Of a stretch of DNA of 64,000 nucleotides, positions 35,301-50,300 are shown piece by piece; position 1 is the first letter of the stretch; each line of letters opens with the position of its first letter. Where the stretch lies: contig CM025855.1 in assembly GCA_003952965.2 (NCBI GenBank), positions 30,763,752 through 30,827,751 on the forward strand, read 5' to 3'. Below the pieces are notes generated by a model. It saw nothing but the letters and a program-made list of their open reading frames with translations. It did no database searches and had not been told where the DNA came from. The position numbers were made by a program, and so were the translations under genes. The stretch is from Morella rubra. Its lineage: Eukaryota > Streptophyta > Magnoliopsida > Fagales > Myricaceae.

Positions 35301-38300
35301 TTTAAGCCAAAGAGCCCTTAACTTTTGCCTCCAATTGGTCTCCTACATCTCCATCAAAATATTCAGCTCCCTAGACACCTCCACTTTCCTCTCTTTTCCC
35401 ACCTCATCAAGGCTTCCTTCCTCATCCAACTAACTGCTCCAACAAAGATAAATCGCCCATCAGCGCATATTTACGAAAATTCAGATCCCCAAAGATCAAG
35501 ATCTCTTGATTCCACAATTTCAAATCCTTCTTTAAGGCTTTCAACTTAGAATCAAGCACAAAACTCGGCGACCCCAAGAAAGCATAGGAATTCCACCGCG
35601 CCCTCACCCTTTCCACAAAACCCGCCTTTTAAGCCACATGTTCTCGAATCGGAAGGGTTTCTTTCTTCCCCTGAATCTGCCACATTCCAAGAGAATAGGG
35701 AAATGATCAAATAACAGGCGAGGAAGCTTCTTCTAGGTAACCTCGAGGAACCAAACTTCCTAGCAAAGGCTTATTAGAAAGCAATCAATTCTAGACCATG
35801 ACTAGGAGGCTCTATTATTTGACCAAGTAAATAACCCTCTTGACAACGGCAAATCCAACAATTCATTTTCAGAAATAAAATCCGAAAAGTCCATCATAGC
35901 ACTCCCGAATCCTCCAGCTCCCAACCGTTCACTTGGAAAGCAGGTGACATTGAAATCTCCCCCAATGCACCATGGAAGGTTCCACCAAGCAAAAAGACCC
36001 CCGACAACTCCTCCCAAAGCTTAGTTGGGGCCATACACCTCAGAAAATGCCCACTGGACCCACATCCTCCACATTGCCCTCTCTCCCCCCCACCCAAAGC
36101 AAACTTCTAATGAAAGCTCTAATAACTATCCCCACCTTAGTTTCCCGAAAACAAACTAAATCAGGCTTCCATCCCCGCAACAAATTCCTCACCCCACTAC
36201 GCTTCTAACTATCATTCAACCCCCTTACATTCCAACTTGATATCCTAGGCTTCATAAAGATTTGATCGATTCCCTCCCTCCCTTTGGGCTCTTCCTAGAC
36301 ACATACTTCTTCCCATCATAATTGACTGATGACTTCAACACCTTCAGCTCCCTTAAGAACTTGCCTCCTGATTTGGTAGGAGTCACGAGCCCGCTCCTCT
36401 CCCTGTCCTTCTCTAAAGCCACAAAGAATGCCATCAGCTCACTCTCATAACCATCACAAGAAAGACCAACCATTTTTCTGAAGGAAGAAACCATCTCCAA
36501 CACCCACTCCAAAGAGGAAAACTCCAGATGACAATCCTCCTTCCCCTTCATAGGAGGACACACCACCAAAGGTTCAGCCACAATCCCATCAGCACCACTT
36601 TCTACGCACACTATAGCCCCTCCCGTTTCTAAAAACACTGCTGATTCCCCACCTTCCCCCACCTCAACAACCAAATCATGACTCCCAAAGGAAGCCAACG
36701 AAACTTCGTTGTACTTGCCAGGAGACAAGGAAGCGTGGGGAATAATAGAGTGATGGCTGCCTTCAGCCTCTAACTCCTCCAGCACAGAGTCAACAAGCTC
36801 CTCCAACACCTCCACCTGGGGACTAACAGCATTTACAAGGGGTAACAGCCTCGCGGGTAGTGGACCCAAAGGGTCCGAACCCCCATCTGCCCTGAAAGGG
36901 CACGCCATTTGCTTCGGCACAAGACGACTTGGTTTAACAGGGGCTTCCAGTGCGGGCCGAGCCATCAGCCACCCCAGACGAAGTCAACTTCACCTCTGAA
37001 GGCCGATGGTCAGGATCTGCCAACAGATTGGTGATCTGGTAGCCAGGCGAAGCTCTGCCAAAGTCGGCAAGAGCTCCTGGCACCAGCAAAACACCGGCTG
37101 CTCCCACTACCACCTCAGACGACGTCGACCCCTCCTTCCGAAGCTAGAGGACTGTGTACGTCGCCAGATCGGTGAGCAAGGAGTCCACTGAGTCTCCTGA
37201 AGGTTTCGGGTCCTCAGACCCACCAGTTTCCTTTCCGCCCGACCCAGATGCCAACCCAACTCCCCCTTCCAACTTAGTCCCTTCTACCGGCCCAAACCCA
37301 AGCCCATTTGACCCCCCTATCCTCATTTGTATGACACCTTCTCCTTCCCCTTTAATAAGACAGCAGGCCCGACAATAATAAAATTTGGCCCAACTGCCTT
37401 GCCCACACCACAAACCCCTCCCTTACAATCCTAGCACATCAAGCCCACATCGCCCCTACCGTCCAAAGCCTCAAAGAGACTATCCAGCTCCCTTCTCATT
37501 AACTCAAGCCTATTCCGAACATGCCTCGGGCAGAGACTAACGACTGCCCCACCAGCTTTGGAAACACGAATAGCCGCCTTCTTTGCATGCAGCTTCGTCA
37601 ACTTCGCACACGAAATGATTTCGCCTCTGCCAGCTGAAATGTCTCGCCCCACAGACGAAGGAGAAATTCAATCATAGATTTTGAAATTCAATCATTTTGT
37701 CATTAATTTATGACCGAAGGGATGAAAAAGCAGTGAGCATGTAGAATTGGTTGACAACTGCCACTATTTAATTGGTTAAACGGTGATGAGCAGCTCAAAT
37801 ATTGACTTTAATACTCTGCCCGCGCTACAAGGAGGTCGAGTGTCACAAACTGAACTTTGGGTTCCATGGTATATGGGCAAACCAAAGGGATGCAGACAAC
37901 TAGAGGCACTATGATACATGGGTTTTACACCGATGAACAATCAGAAGCAAAGTAGGAAACTTATCAATCCAAGAGCAAAGGGCCAACTAACTTCGTTGTC
38001 TGCCTTCAGCAGTAATAACATTGTTTTCTCCTTCGTTCTTCTACTCAAAAGACTAAAAAAGAAGAATTAAAAGGGCCAACAGCAATGATTTTCCACTGAA
38101 TGTAGTCAACAAAAGAATGCACTTACACTGACGGAAATCGCTTGAATAACCTCAGATCCCATACATCTTGAGGTATGACATATGTATTTGTTTCATCCTG
38201 GAAGAAGAACAAGTGACATAAAACCATTTTTAGAAAAAAAAATATACGGTGATGTAGATGGACTAGTGTAGAATGCATATTCTAATTGTTTTGAGAAGAG

Positions 38301-41300
38301 TAATACAGTTCTCGCACTCACATGTAAAATTATGTTTCCAAGGAGCACTAAAGTAGCATCCACCTGCATGGAAACATAAAAATTAATATAAAAGTGGCAG
38401 CAAGAACAAACAATTAAAAAAAAATTAGGCTGTGTGATATTCCCAAATAATTAGAGTTTTTAGGTTCTGTTCATTTCGTACAGTTGACCTGCTGAAGAAA
38501 AGATGATTATCATCATATGTGTAATTGAGTAAGCCATGCAAAAAACAGTCAGGCAAGTCTGTTATGGAAAATGCTACAAGAAAATTGGTTGAAGAGATAT
38601 ACAAGAACTAAAACCCTCGATAGCTCAACTTTACGAATGATGACAGTAAAAAAAAAAAACTTACAACCGCAGTTACATTGCTGAATATTGGCAACCCATG
38701 GGTTAGACAGCTCCATAAAATTTGCCAAGTACAGTCAAACTGCAAAATTTTCCACACATCGGAGTCAATGTAGTTTCCACTCACAGGAATAGAATATCAA
38801 TCAGCTCAAAACAGAAGACAGTTGTTTTCCATTGCATTTCATAATTTCTTGCGAGAAACTTTATATCAAAAAAAGAACTCAAGTACCTGGGGAGTTCACA
38901 GAAGAATCCCTTAAAGAACATTTAAAATTCTACAATGGCCTAAAAATAAAAAAACATGTAACTATCCAAAAGGAATAACAAGTTAAATATTTTTTTTTTT
39001 TTATGAAAAAGGAAATTTTATTAGAAGAAGAAAGAGAGTGAAACAAGTACAAAGGTTGTACTAGGTTCACTAGAAAATACAAGCAAAGAAACTAAGAAAA
39101 TCCTGGAAATCAAAGAAATGGCCCCCCACATAGCATCAACCCATAGAAATAGAGAATGCAGTAAAACACCCTGTAATCTCTCCATTGAAGAAAGTAAATC
39201 ATCGAAACATCTACTATTACGCTCCCGCCAAAGACACCACAAAATACAAGACGGAATCATCTTCCAAAGGGCAGTAGCAACAGGATCAACAAACTTCCTT
39301 CCCCAACATAATAGGACATCGACCACCCTCGCTGGCATAACCCAATGCAGGATTTCGTTATAACCCAATGCAGAAATACAAAAACATGCTGCCAAAGCCC
39401 TCTAGCCAACGAACAATGCAATAAAACATGATTAACAGACTCGCTATCCATCTTACATAAGTAGCACGAATCAAGGACACACACTCCTTGCCTCCGAAGA
39501 TTGTCAGTAGTCAAAATTCTATCATGAATAGCCTCCCACACGAAGAAAGAAACTCTCGAGGAAACATTTGTCTTCCATACTCCACGCCAAGGGAAAGACT
39601 GAGATTGATCCCCAGAAATGAGGCCATAGAAGGATTTAACAAAAAAAACTCCATTCTTTGAACCCTTCCACACCAATTTGTCTTCATTATTGCTACGAAC
39701 CACCTTATCATAAAGAGTAGAGTAGAATGCCGTAAATTCCGCCAGTTCCCAATCATTCGCAGGTCTCATAAACTGAACATCCCAAGCAATGGAATTATTA
39801 GTCACCAATAGAATCCGCCACCACCAATCCTTATACCGAGATAAGGAAAACAAAAGAGGAAACAACCAATATAATGGTCTATCACCCCACCAACAATCAT
39901 GCCAGAATCGAATTCTTTGCCCATTACCCACCACAAACCGAATGTGCTCACAAAACAAATCCCATCCTCTACTATTATGCTTCCAAAGGCTCACCCCATA
40001 AGAGCCTCAAGGAGGTAAAGTCATCCAATCTCCCTCCGACATACCAAACTTCGCCGCAATAATAATCCGCCACAAACTATCCCTCTTAGAAGCAAAGCAC
40101 TAAACCATTTGCCTAGCAATACTTTGTTGAACACCAACAGTCTCTAAAGCCCCAACCCCCCAGAAGTAAGAGGAGACATACCTTATCCCACCTAATAAGA
40201 TGAAATTTGTGAACTTCTAAGTCACTGCCCCACAAGAAATCCTTTTGCAATTTTTCAATTCTAGAAGCCACTGAGCACGGAATGGGGAAGAGAGAAAGGA
40301 AGTAAGTAGGTAAACTAGAAAGCGTAGATTTGATCAACGTTAACCACCCCCCTTTGGATAAATACATACGCTTCCACCCAGCCAGTCGTCTTGCCATTCA
40401 CTCCAAAATTCCGTCCCAAATATGCACACTTCGAGATTGAGCCCCCAAAGGAAGCCCCAAATAAGTCATTGGCAAAGCAGAGATACTACACCCCAAAATT
40501 GAAGCCAACTCCTGCACATTCCCAACATTACCAATCAAAATCATTTCCGACTTCAAAAGATTAACCTTTAACCCGGAAACCGCCTCAAAACACAACAACA
40601 AACAACGAAGACTTCGAATCTGCTCTACCTCCGCCCCACACAAAACTAAAGTATCGTCAGCAAAAAGTAAATGAGAACCCTCAAGTCCTTCACCCCTAAC
40701 ACCACCCACCTTAAACCAGTAAGAACCCCATTCGTAACTAACTTTGCCATCATGCGGGAAAAGGCTTCCATCACAATAACAAATAAAAGAGGAGAAAGAA
40801 GATCTCCTTGACGTAAGCCACGAGTACTTCCAAAAAATCCTTCAGGTGAACCATTCACGAGCACCGAAAACCTCACTGAGGAAATACAAAATTCTATCCA
40901 ACGACACCACTTATCTCCAAACCCACACCGCCTTAGGAGTAGGGGTGCAAGTCCAGTCCAGGCTCCAACAGAACCCCAGATCCGGTTCCGTCACCGGTTC
41001 TGGGAAGATGAGGTCCGCCCCTTCCAGGAACTAGAACCGGAGATAGATTTGGAGTCTTCCCGGAAGCGGTATTTTCCGCTGATTCAACGGAAAACCGGTT
41101 CCGTTATTTTTTTTTAACTAAATATTAAAACGACGTCATTCTACTTCAAATAGAACGACATTGTTTAGTTGTTTTTAAAATATATATATTTATATTATAC
41201 CGAGGATCAAAACGGTGTCGTTTTGATCCACGGTGAAAAACCCTACCCCCTCCCCCCCTCCCCTTCGAGCTCGCGTCCCTCGACCCTCACTCCTCACTCT

Positions 41301-44300
41301 CACTAGTCACTCTCTCAGCTCTCTCTCTCTCTGTTCGTCTACCGTTGCTCTCTCTCTCTCTCTCTGGTGAGTCACTGACTACAGAGCTCCGGCGACCTCC
41401 GGTGCTTCTCTGATCTCTCTCGCTCCTTCTCTCTCTCTCTGTAAGTGGCCGTAACCTATGTTTGTATTAGCGTTAGAATTAATTATTGTTTCACTCGGTT
41501 AATGCTTTAGCGTTAGAATTAATTTTCTGACCCTATAACTTTTACTGGCTACTTGATGAATTTTTGTAATAATGATTATGTGTGGCCTGTCCCTTTTCTC
41601 ATTCCCTGCTGAAATTTTAGCGCTATATGTTTTTTTTTAGATTGGAAATAATTTTGATTCACCGAACAAGAATGAACAGACATAAGAAGATTTTGGGACA
41701 CTGAAAATGTACATTTTTTTTCTGATGAACTTGGGACGTGATTCGAGGATAGTAGTGAATTACTGCAAGCTAGTTTGAGTGCCTAAAAGGTCCTACTGTT
41801 AGAGCTGTTTATGGGGTAGTTGTTGTCCAGTCTATGACCAATTCGATGAGAGTAATTAGCTAGTTGAGCTGCCTTTTGTTTGTTGTCGACAGGTTGAATA
41901 TGTGAGTCATAATTTGTCATTGAAAAGTAAGCCAAACCTTTGGTACTTTTGTGATGGAGTTTATAGAAATAAGAAGTAGCCATTATTCATTTCTGGGTAG
42001 CTTAGAAAGTATGCAAGTGAACCATGTTTATTGATGGTGCGTTGTTTGGTCAGATGGGATGGTCTTATTCATTCTCATCATTGTGCTGAGAATTCGAATA
42101 GATGTTGTGCTTTAATATGTTAATTGTTTAGTTGTTTAGTTGTCTGACTCCAATCATCATGCACAGATGCAAACATTGAAGCTCAGATTGAAATATTCAT
42201 TTACTAAAGAGGCCTACATAATGCTAAATGCCATATCACTGTCTCCCTCCATGAGATTGTACACCAGATGCCTTGTATTACCATTATTCTTTTGACTGCT
42301 TTCCTAGGTTTGTAAGGAAATTTTTTTGTGTGTATTCTAGAAACATCTTCTATTGTGGCAGGGTTGATCCTTAGAATATTCTGTTGAGAACTATCTGTAT
42401 AAAAACCACACTTTGTACATTGGAACAATGATTGGAAATGAAAAAGAATATCCAGTTTATTAAACAGCAATCAATTTTCTGTACCAGCATATGGAGAAAC
42501 CCCATTTTGACCTCCAATATGATATGTTTGTGAATTGTGATAGATGAATAACATCTTTATTTTTTAGTAAAAAATGCTTAAATGAGTCAAAAAAATATGG
42601 CCCAAAACATTATCGGAATTCCGCTATCCGCTTCCGCTAAGTCCGCTAAGAGTCGGAAGCTAAAGCGGACTCTATTTTAGTCATCCGCTAGTTAGTGAAC
42701 CGGATGTCGGAATGTCAAATTATGCTTCCGACTAATCCGCTATTTACCCCTACTCAAGAGATACAGCAAAAAATTCCAGTTGACATGATCATAAGCTTTA
42801 TGAATGTCCAACTTACAGAACATACCCTGTTCATTCGACCGCATACGTGAGTCAATACATTCATTCGCTATCAAGACCGAGTCCAAAATCTGTCTTCCCC
42901 TCACAAACGCATTCTGAGAAGAGGAATAAATCTTTTCAAGCATAAATTTCAGCCTATTTGCCAACACCTTAGCAAGAATCTTATAGACTCCTCCCACCAG
43001 ACTTCTAGGACGAAAGTCCTTCAACTCAACAGCTCTCGGCTTCTTTGGAATAAGAACAATAAACGAAGAATTCATACTACGTACAAATTTCCCAACCTAG
43101 GTAAACTCATCAAATACATCGAGAACGTCCCTCTTAATCACATCCCAACAAGATTGATAAAAAGCTAGAGAGAAACCATCTGGCCCTGAAGCTTTGTCCC
43201 CATTTAGGCCACGGACCACCTCATACACCTCATCCTCCTCAAAAGGCCTCTCCAACCACTCAGCCTCCTCCTCTGAAATGGCATCAAAATCCAACCCATC
43301 TAATGATGGTCACCACACATACTGTTCATCATACAAAGAGGAATAGAAATGCACAATCTTATCTGATATATCTCTAGGATCCTCCACCACCACCTGCGAA
43401 AATGAATTATTCCTCCTATTCAAATTAGCAACCCGATAAAAGAACTTTGTACATTTATCGCCCTCCTTAACCCATAATACTCTGGATTTTTGTCTCCAAC
43501 TCACTTCTTCCAAATCAATCAGATGATCTAACTCCCTATTAACCCCCACCTTCCTCTCCAACCCCTCAACATCAAGACCCCCTCCCTCATCCATCGCATC
43601 CAAAATAGACACCTCTCTAAGCAAAGCCGCCTTACGTAAACTAAGATTGCCAAAAATTTCCTTATTCCATTCTCTAAGATCATGTTTCAAAGCCTGCAAT
43701 TTCAAAATTAGCACATGACTAGGAGACCCCGAAAAATCATAACTACTCCACCAGCCCCTAATTCTCTCCACAAAACCCTCTCTTTCAACCACATATTCTC
43801 AAATCGAAAAGGCCTCTTCCCACTCCCAAAGGTACCGCTTTCCAACATAATAGGAAAATGATCAGAATACATCCGAGGCAATCTGCGTTGAATAGTCTCC
43901 GGATACAACAATAAGTAAAAATAAGATAATTGGACCATTGAAATTATTGGTAGAGTCCACCAAATAAATGACTATAGTTGGTATAATGAAGTAGAAAAAA
44001 ATTTCAAAAGCTTTTTTTTTTTTGCTGACCTTTTTTTTTTTTTTTGAAAGTAAGCCAATCTTATCATTATCTAAGCCAATAAAAAAAAAAAAGAAAAATG
44101 ACAGTACAAGAGACTGTACTGACAAAAGCTAAAGCATACACACTAAAAAACTAACAAAATCCGGAAAATCCACAAACGGACAGCCTAAAACTGAATTAGC
44201 CCACAGAAAAAGAGAATGCAACACAAAACCCCCCAATCTAGCCAAAGACACAGCCCTGTCTTCGAAACACCTCCCATTCCTCTCCCTCCATGAACACCAC

Positions 44301-47300
44301 CATATGCAAGCTAGAATCATCGTCCAAATGGCCAACGCCTATTTTCTATCATAGATTTTGAAAATTTGTGAGTTAAGCAGCTGTCCACATTCAAGATACA
44401 TTCAAGAAAAAGGCTGGAGGAAAAAATACCTCATTCGAAGTATAAGATAGCCTCAATGATTTATCCCCCTTCAAATCTGGTAGCAGCAGTATAGAAGAGA
44501 GTTCCTGCAAACTCCTTTTGATGCAAGTAAATATATATATGAGATCAGAGGGAAGTAGTTGATGGGCAGAGAGCAATCTAAGTGTCAGAATATTGACCAA
44601 TACCCACTGATGCAGACATATGGATTACAATGCAGGCAATCTCCTAACACGGTCTAAAATTGAAATGACACCACACAGTCCGCATATCATCACAAACGTG
44701 CTTAAGACACTGTAACCTTAGATTAAAAGTATTGCATAGTTAAACAGATTTGTACCGCAGAGTCCACAGCAAACCATCATAAGCATGCCTCATGTTTGCA
44801 TCATTCAAAATTCTGCAACATATTCCCAATTGTTAGTCCAAACAAGGCCAGAAGTTAAGCAACCTAAAATTCTTTTTCATGATAACATCAATGGCAATGG
44901 GGCATGGGCATGCACGTGGAAATGACGATTTGTGTTACACTGAATCCAGCAACCAACTAATATCAAGCATTTTTTTTTTTTTGGTAAGTAAGATCAATTT
45001 ATTAAAAAATAAAGGAAGGTGAAAATAGTACAAAGGCTGTACTAAGTTCACTTAGAACATACAAGCAAAAAAGCTAATAAAGTCCTGGAAATCTAAGAAA
45101 TGACCCCCCAACTTATATCAAGCATTGGCTTAGAAAAACAAAACTTATTGCCAAAAATCAATTGTCTAAACAAGCATGCATAGAATTTCACATTTAAGAG
45201 GCACAGGCAAATGGAACTCGATTAGTTGATTGATACAGAGATATGAAAACTTTCTTGCCAAAGGAAAGCAAGGTTCACTAGAGTAGATTTCATCTACTAA
45301 GGATCATCAATTCCAAGGACTCTGTGTGTCACTTCTTAACCATTCCAGAACAAATGAAAAAGGATACCAAAAAATACCTTAAATTTGAAGACTTGATCAG
45401 TAAATGTAAGATTGAATGTATGGTTCCAGATATCATGGCCAATACAATTCACGAGAGTAAGAAAATGGGTGTGGTAACAATTAGTAACACAGAAGACTAT
45501 AGTGTTCCTCTGTCCTTATATCAACCCTATGTGCATTATCTTTTTCAAGGGCAACAACATTAAATCCGTTAGGAGAGAGAATCGTTAAAAGACAATAAGG
45601 CCAACAATAGCAGGATAAGAGCACAATCACCCTTTTTAATTCAAATAAATACCTTTCAAAGCTTGAACATATACCCTTGAACCAGTAGACTAAAAGATCT
45701 TTACTAATGCGGGTGTGGTAGTTGCGAGCAAGACAACAGAATGCCGCATTCCTGTAGAGTAGTGCTGTTACATTAATATGTTACAATATAAAATATACAG
45801 TATATGAAAAGCAAACTAAAACAATGAACTCAATGGCCAAATAAGATTAGGGTTTGGGTAGTTACGGAAAGGATTAGATTTGGTTTCCATCATCCATTAA
45901 ATGCATCAATAAATAATGACAGGAAAGGGGTGTCCAAAAGAACCTTGTTGTCAACAATGCAGGCATCAAACCAAATATGACTAACTCCGACCAACATGTA
46001 ATTACAGTTGTTATTAAAAGCCCAATTACATCAACAAAGCATAGTTTTTGTCAATCACAATAATGGGGAGCAACTGATCATCACCACCAAAAATACTAGC
46101 AGAATATGCAACACAGAATTACAATTATGTATAGTTAATGAGAATCTATGTTCTTAAAACTTGGTCATTTTGAACTAACAACTGATTTCTCGGTTGTTGA
46201 GTCCAAAATATATCTGATGAAGCAAAAGTTGAGGGTCACTTAACAAAACTATTTACAAATCCGGACAAAGACATCCAGCTTGATGCATAAAGAAAATGTG
46301 CAACGGGCTCTGGGGAAGAACAACAAAGAAGATGAAACCAAAGCTTAGAATTAAGAGCCTGCTGAAGAAATCTCTAAATATACTGTACCATGAAGTCAAT
46401 TCCTACAACTTTCTTCAAGCTATCGGAAGTACTAGAAAAGATGTCACTTCCTAAAACAAGATACAAAATTTGTGTTTTCCTTGGCTCATCGTTGATCTGT
46501 TGGAAAAGCAAGAAATGGAACACCCTCAAAAAGTTCAGAACTTTTTAACTGTAATTAGGAGATTTGTGTTTTTTTGTTCAAAATGTTTTTTTTTTTATAA
46601 GTAAGTCAATATTATTAAAGAAAAGAAATCTGACAGTACAAGAGACTATACTGACAAAAACTAAAGCAAACACACTAAATAACTAAGAAAATATCCGAGA
46701 AATCCACAAAAGGACAGCCTAAAACAGAATTAGCCCACAGAAACAAGGAATGCAACAAAGAACCCCCCAAACAGCCACGACACAGCCCTGTCTTCGAAAC
46801 ATCTTCCATTCTTTCCCTCCACAAGCTCCACCAAATGCAAGCCGGAATCATCTTCCAAAGGGCCAGCGCAAGGGGATTCTCAAACTTCCTCCGCCAACAG
46901 CGCAAAACATCCACTACCGTCTTAGGCATAACCCAATCATAGTTCAGAATGCTCAACGCCTGCCCCCATAATCCTCGAGCCACCGAGCAATGCAGAAAAA
47001 ATGATCAACCGTTTCTCCATCGCTCTTGAATAAGTAGCACCACTCAGTCACACAAACACCCCTCCTCCTTAAGTTGTCAATGGTCAAAATTTCCCATGAG
47101 TGGCCTCCCAAACAAAGAAAGCTACACGAGGGGGAACCCAATTCCTCCAACAAAGATGCCAAGGGAAAGACCCATTGGAGCCCTCCAGAAGCAAAGCATA
47201 CAACGATTTTACTGAAAAGACACCATTCTTAGAACCTCTCCATAGCAATTTATCCTCGCCCCCTCTCCTCCTACTCCAAGAGTAGAGTAAAGAATAAAAC

Positions 47301-50300
47301 TCCGAAAGAACTTCCATCTCCCAATCGTTAATCATCCAATCAAAGTGAACATCCCACACAACCACTCCGGATCCCCTCTCCATACAATCAGCCACCCAAG
47401 CATCCTTCCTACTAGCAAGAGAAAATAACACAGGAAACTCCTCACTCAACGGTCTAACCCCACACCACTTGTCGTGCCAAAACCGAATTCGAGAAACACT
47501 CCCTACCACAAACCTTAGATGCTCCCTGAAAAAGTTTCATCCTTTGCTAATGTTGTTCCACAAACCCACCCCATAAGAACCCTGAACCACCAAAGTGCTC
47601 CAACCTCCTGCCTCACACCCATATTTCACCGTGATAACTGTCTTCCACAAACTATCTCTTTCATGATTGAATCGACAAGCCATTTTCCAAGAAGAGCTTG
47701 ATTAAACAAGGGCAACCGTTGAAGCCCCAACCCACCGGCACAAATAGGGGAGCAACTCTAGCCCACCTAACAAGGTGAAACCTATGCTCATCACCACCAC
47801 TACCCCACAAAAAATCCCTTTGAAGCTTCTCCAACCTATTAGCCACCGACATTGGGATAGGAAAAAGAGACATAAAATAAGTAGGAAGGCTAGAAAGAGT
47901 GGATGGTTTAAATGGGGATAAAGCCCCAGGCCCGGACGGTTTCTCTATGGCTTTTTATCAAACTTGTTGGGATGTCATTAAGGAGGATGTGCTCTCTGTA
48001 TTCAATGAGTTTGCTAGATGTGGCCAGTTTGTCCGAAGTATGAATTCATCTTTCATTGTCCTTATACCTAAGAAGCCGGGAGCTGTTGAGCTGAAAGATT
48101 TTCGTCCTATTAGTCTGGTGGGAGGTGTTTACAAAATCCTGTCTAAGGTGTTGGCTAATCGGCTGAAACTTGTGTTATCTACAATTATCTCCTCCACTCA
48201 GAATGCTTTTGTGAGGGGCCGACAGATTTTGGACTCGGTGTTGATTGCGAATGAATGTCTTGATTCTCGGTTGAGGTCCAATGAACCGGGTATGTTGTGT
48301 AAATTGGACATCCAGAAAGCTTATGACCATGTGAATTGGCAGTTTTTGCTCTATATGTTGAGGCGTTGTGGTTTTGGGGAAAAATGGTGTCGTTGGATAC
48401 AATTTTGCATCTCTTCTGTTAAATTTTCGGTGCTTGTTAATGGTCGCCTGAGGGGTTTTTTGGTAGTACTCGGGGATTACGCCAAGGTGATCCCTTTCTC
48501 CTCTTTTATTTGTTATTGTCATGGAAGCCTTCTCTCGCATGATGGAAAAGTTAGTTTCTAATGGGATGATCACTGGGTTTAAAGGGGAGGTGTTAGTGGT
48601 GAAGGTATTGGTGTTTCCCATTTATTGTTTGCTGATGATACTCTTGTTATGTGTGGGCGGATGTGGAGCAGTTTAGAAACTTCCGATGTTTATTATTGTG
48701 TTTTGAGGCAGTTTCGGGCTTGAAAGTCAATCTCTCTAAGTCGGAGGTGATTCCGATTGGGAATGTTCTAATGTGCCAGAATTGGCTTCGATTTTGGGGT
48801 GTAGAATTTCTGCTTTACCAATTACTATTTGGGCCTTCCTTTGGGAGCTCGATCTAAAAGTGTGCATATTTGGGATGGTATTTTGGAGAGGATGGCTCGG
48901 CGTTTGGCTGGATGGAAGAGCATGTATCTTTCTAAAGGTGGTCGGGTGACGTTGATTAAATCTACCCTCTCTAGTTTACCTACTTATTTCTTATCTCTTT
49001 TTCCCCATTCCTTCCTCTGTGGCTGCTAGAATTGAGACATTACAAAAGGAACTTTCTTGGGGTAGTGAGTTGGGAGGTCACAAATTTCACCTGCTGAATT
49101 GGGGGAAGGTTTGCTCTCCCATTCCTCTGGGGGGTTGGGTCTTCGGCGATTGTTGGTGTTTAACAAAGCTTTACTCGGGAAATGGCTCTGGCGCTTTGCC
49201 AATAAAAGGGATAGTTTATGGAGGATTATTGTTGCAGCTAAGTTTGGCACTCTGGTGGGAGATTGGTCAACTCTGCCTTCTCGAGGCTTATGGGGTGAGT
49301 TTGTGGAAGCATATTCGTCAGGGATGGGATTGTTTTGCTACGTATATCGGTTGGTGGTGGGTAATGGGTGTAGGGTGCGGTTTTGGCATGATGTTTGGTG
49401 TGGCGATAGTCCTCTTCGTTGTTTGTTTCCTGTTGTTTCTCTTTGGCCGGTGTAAGGATGGGCTGGTAGTGGACTACTTGTCGCCTGATACTCTTTCTTT
49501 GCTTGGGAGATTCAGTTCTTGAGGTCTGCCAATGATTGGGAATTGCGGAATTTACAGCTTTCTATTCTACGATTTACGCTATGGTAATCGTCGCGAAGTG
49601 AGGATCGTTTGTTTGGATGGGAGTAAGGATGGTGTTTTCACTGTTAAGATTTTTACGTCTCTATTTCTGGTGGTGCTTCTCAGTTGTTTCCCTTGGCGTG
49701 GGTTTGGAAGACTAAGGTTCCTATGAGAATTTCGTTCTTCGTTTGGGAGGCTACATTCTCGAAATTTGACAATTGATAATCTTCGGAGGCGGGAGTTTAT
49801 GTTACGGATTGGTGCTATTTATGTAAGAGGATAGTGAGTCTGTTGACCATGTTTTATTGCACTGCTCTATGGCTAGGTCTTTTGGGCTTATGTCTTTCGT
49901 ATTTCTAATCTGCATTGGGTAATGCCGCGAGGTGTTTGATGTGTTGTTTTGTTGGGAAAGGAAGTTTAGGGATCCTGTGGCTACGGCAATTTGGAATATG
50001 GTTCCATCTTGTTGTTTGGTGGTGTCTTTGGAGGGAGCGTAATAGTCGTTGTTTTGAGGATCTACCTCATCGTTAGTTCATTTGCAGGGTGTTTTATGCA
50101 CTCTCTTTTTTGTTGGGTTTCTGCAATGTGGGGGGGTCGCTTCCTAGATTTTCCAGATTTTCTTAGCTTCTTTGTTTGTATGCTTTAAGTGTTCTCCGTA
50201 CAATCTTTGTACTGTTTTCACTCTTCTTATTTATAATATTGATCTTACTTATCAAAAAAAAATCAGAGTTAACCGACCCCCTTTGGAAAGATAAAGACGC

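Noticed and set aside
36252-36965. Large minus-strand open frame as a host gene
   Set aside because: It lies between LINE endonuclease and ORF1 and shares [12 protein letters not shown]-like strings with the same place in LINE-E, so it is LINE sequence.
45324-45563. Plus-strand 79-residue open frame in ATM intron 10
   Set aside because: No homology recognised, no splice or promoter context, and it is antisense within an intron.
46190-46270. Faint Copia RNase H end in ATM intron 9
   Set aside because: Only a few residues match and no polypurine tract or LTR follows.
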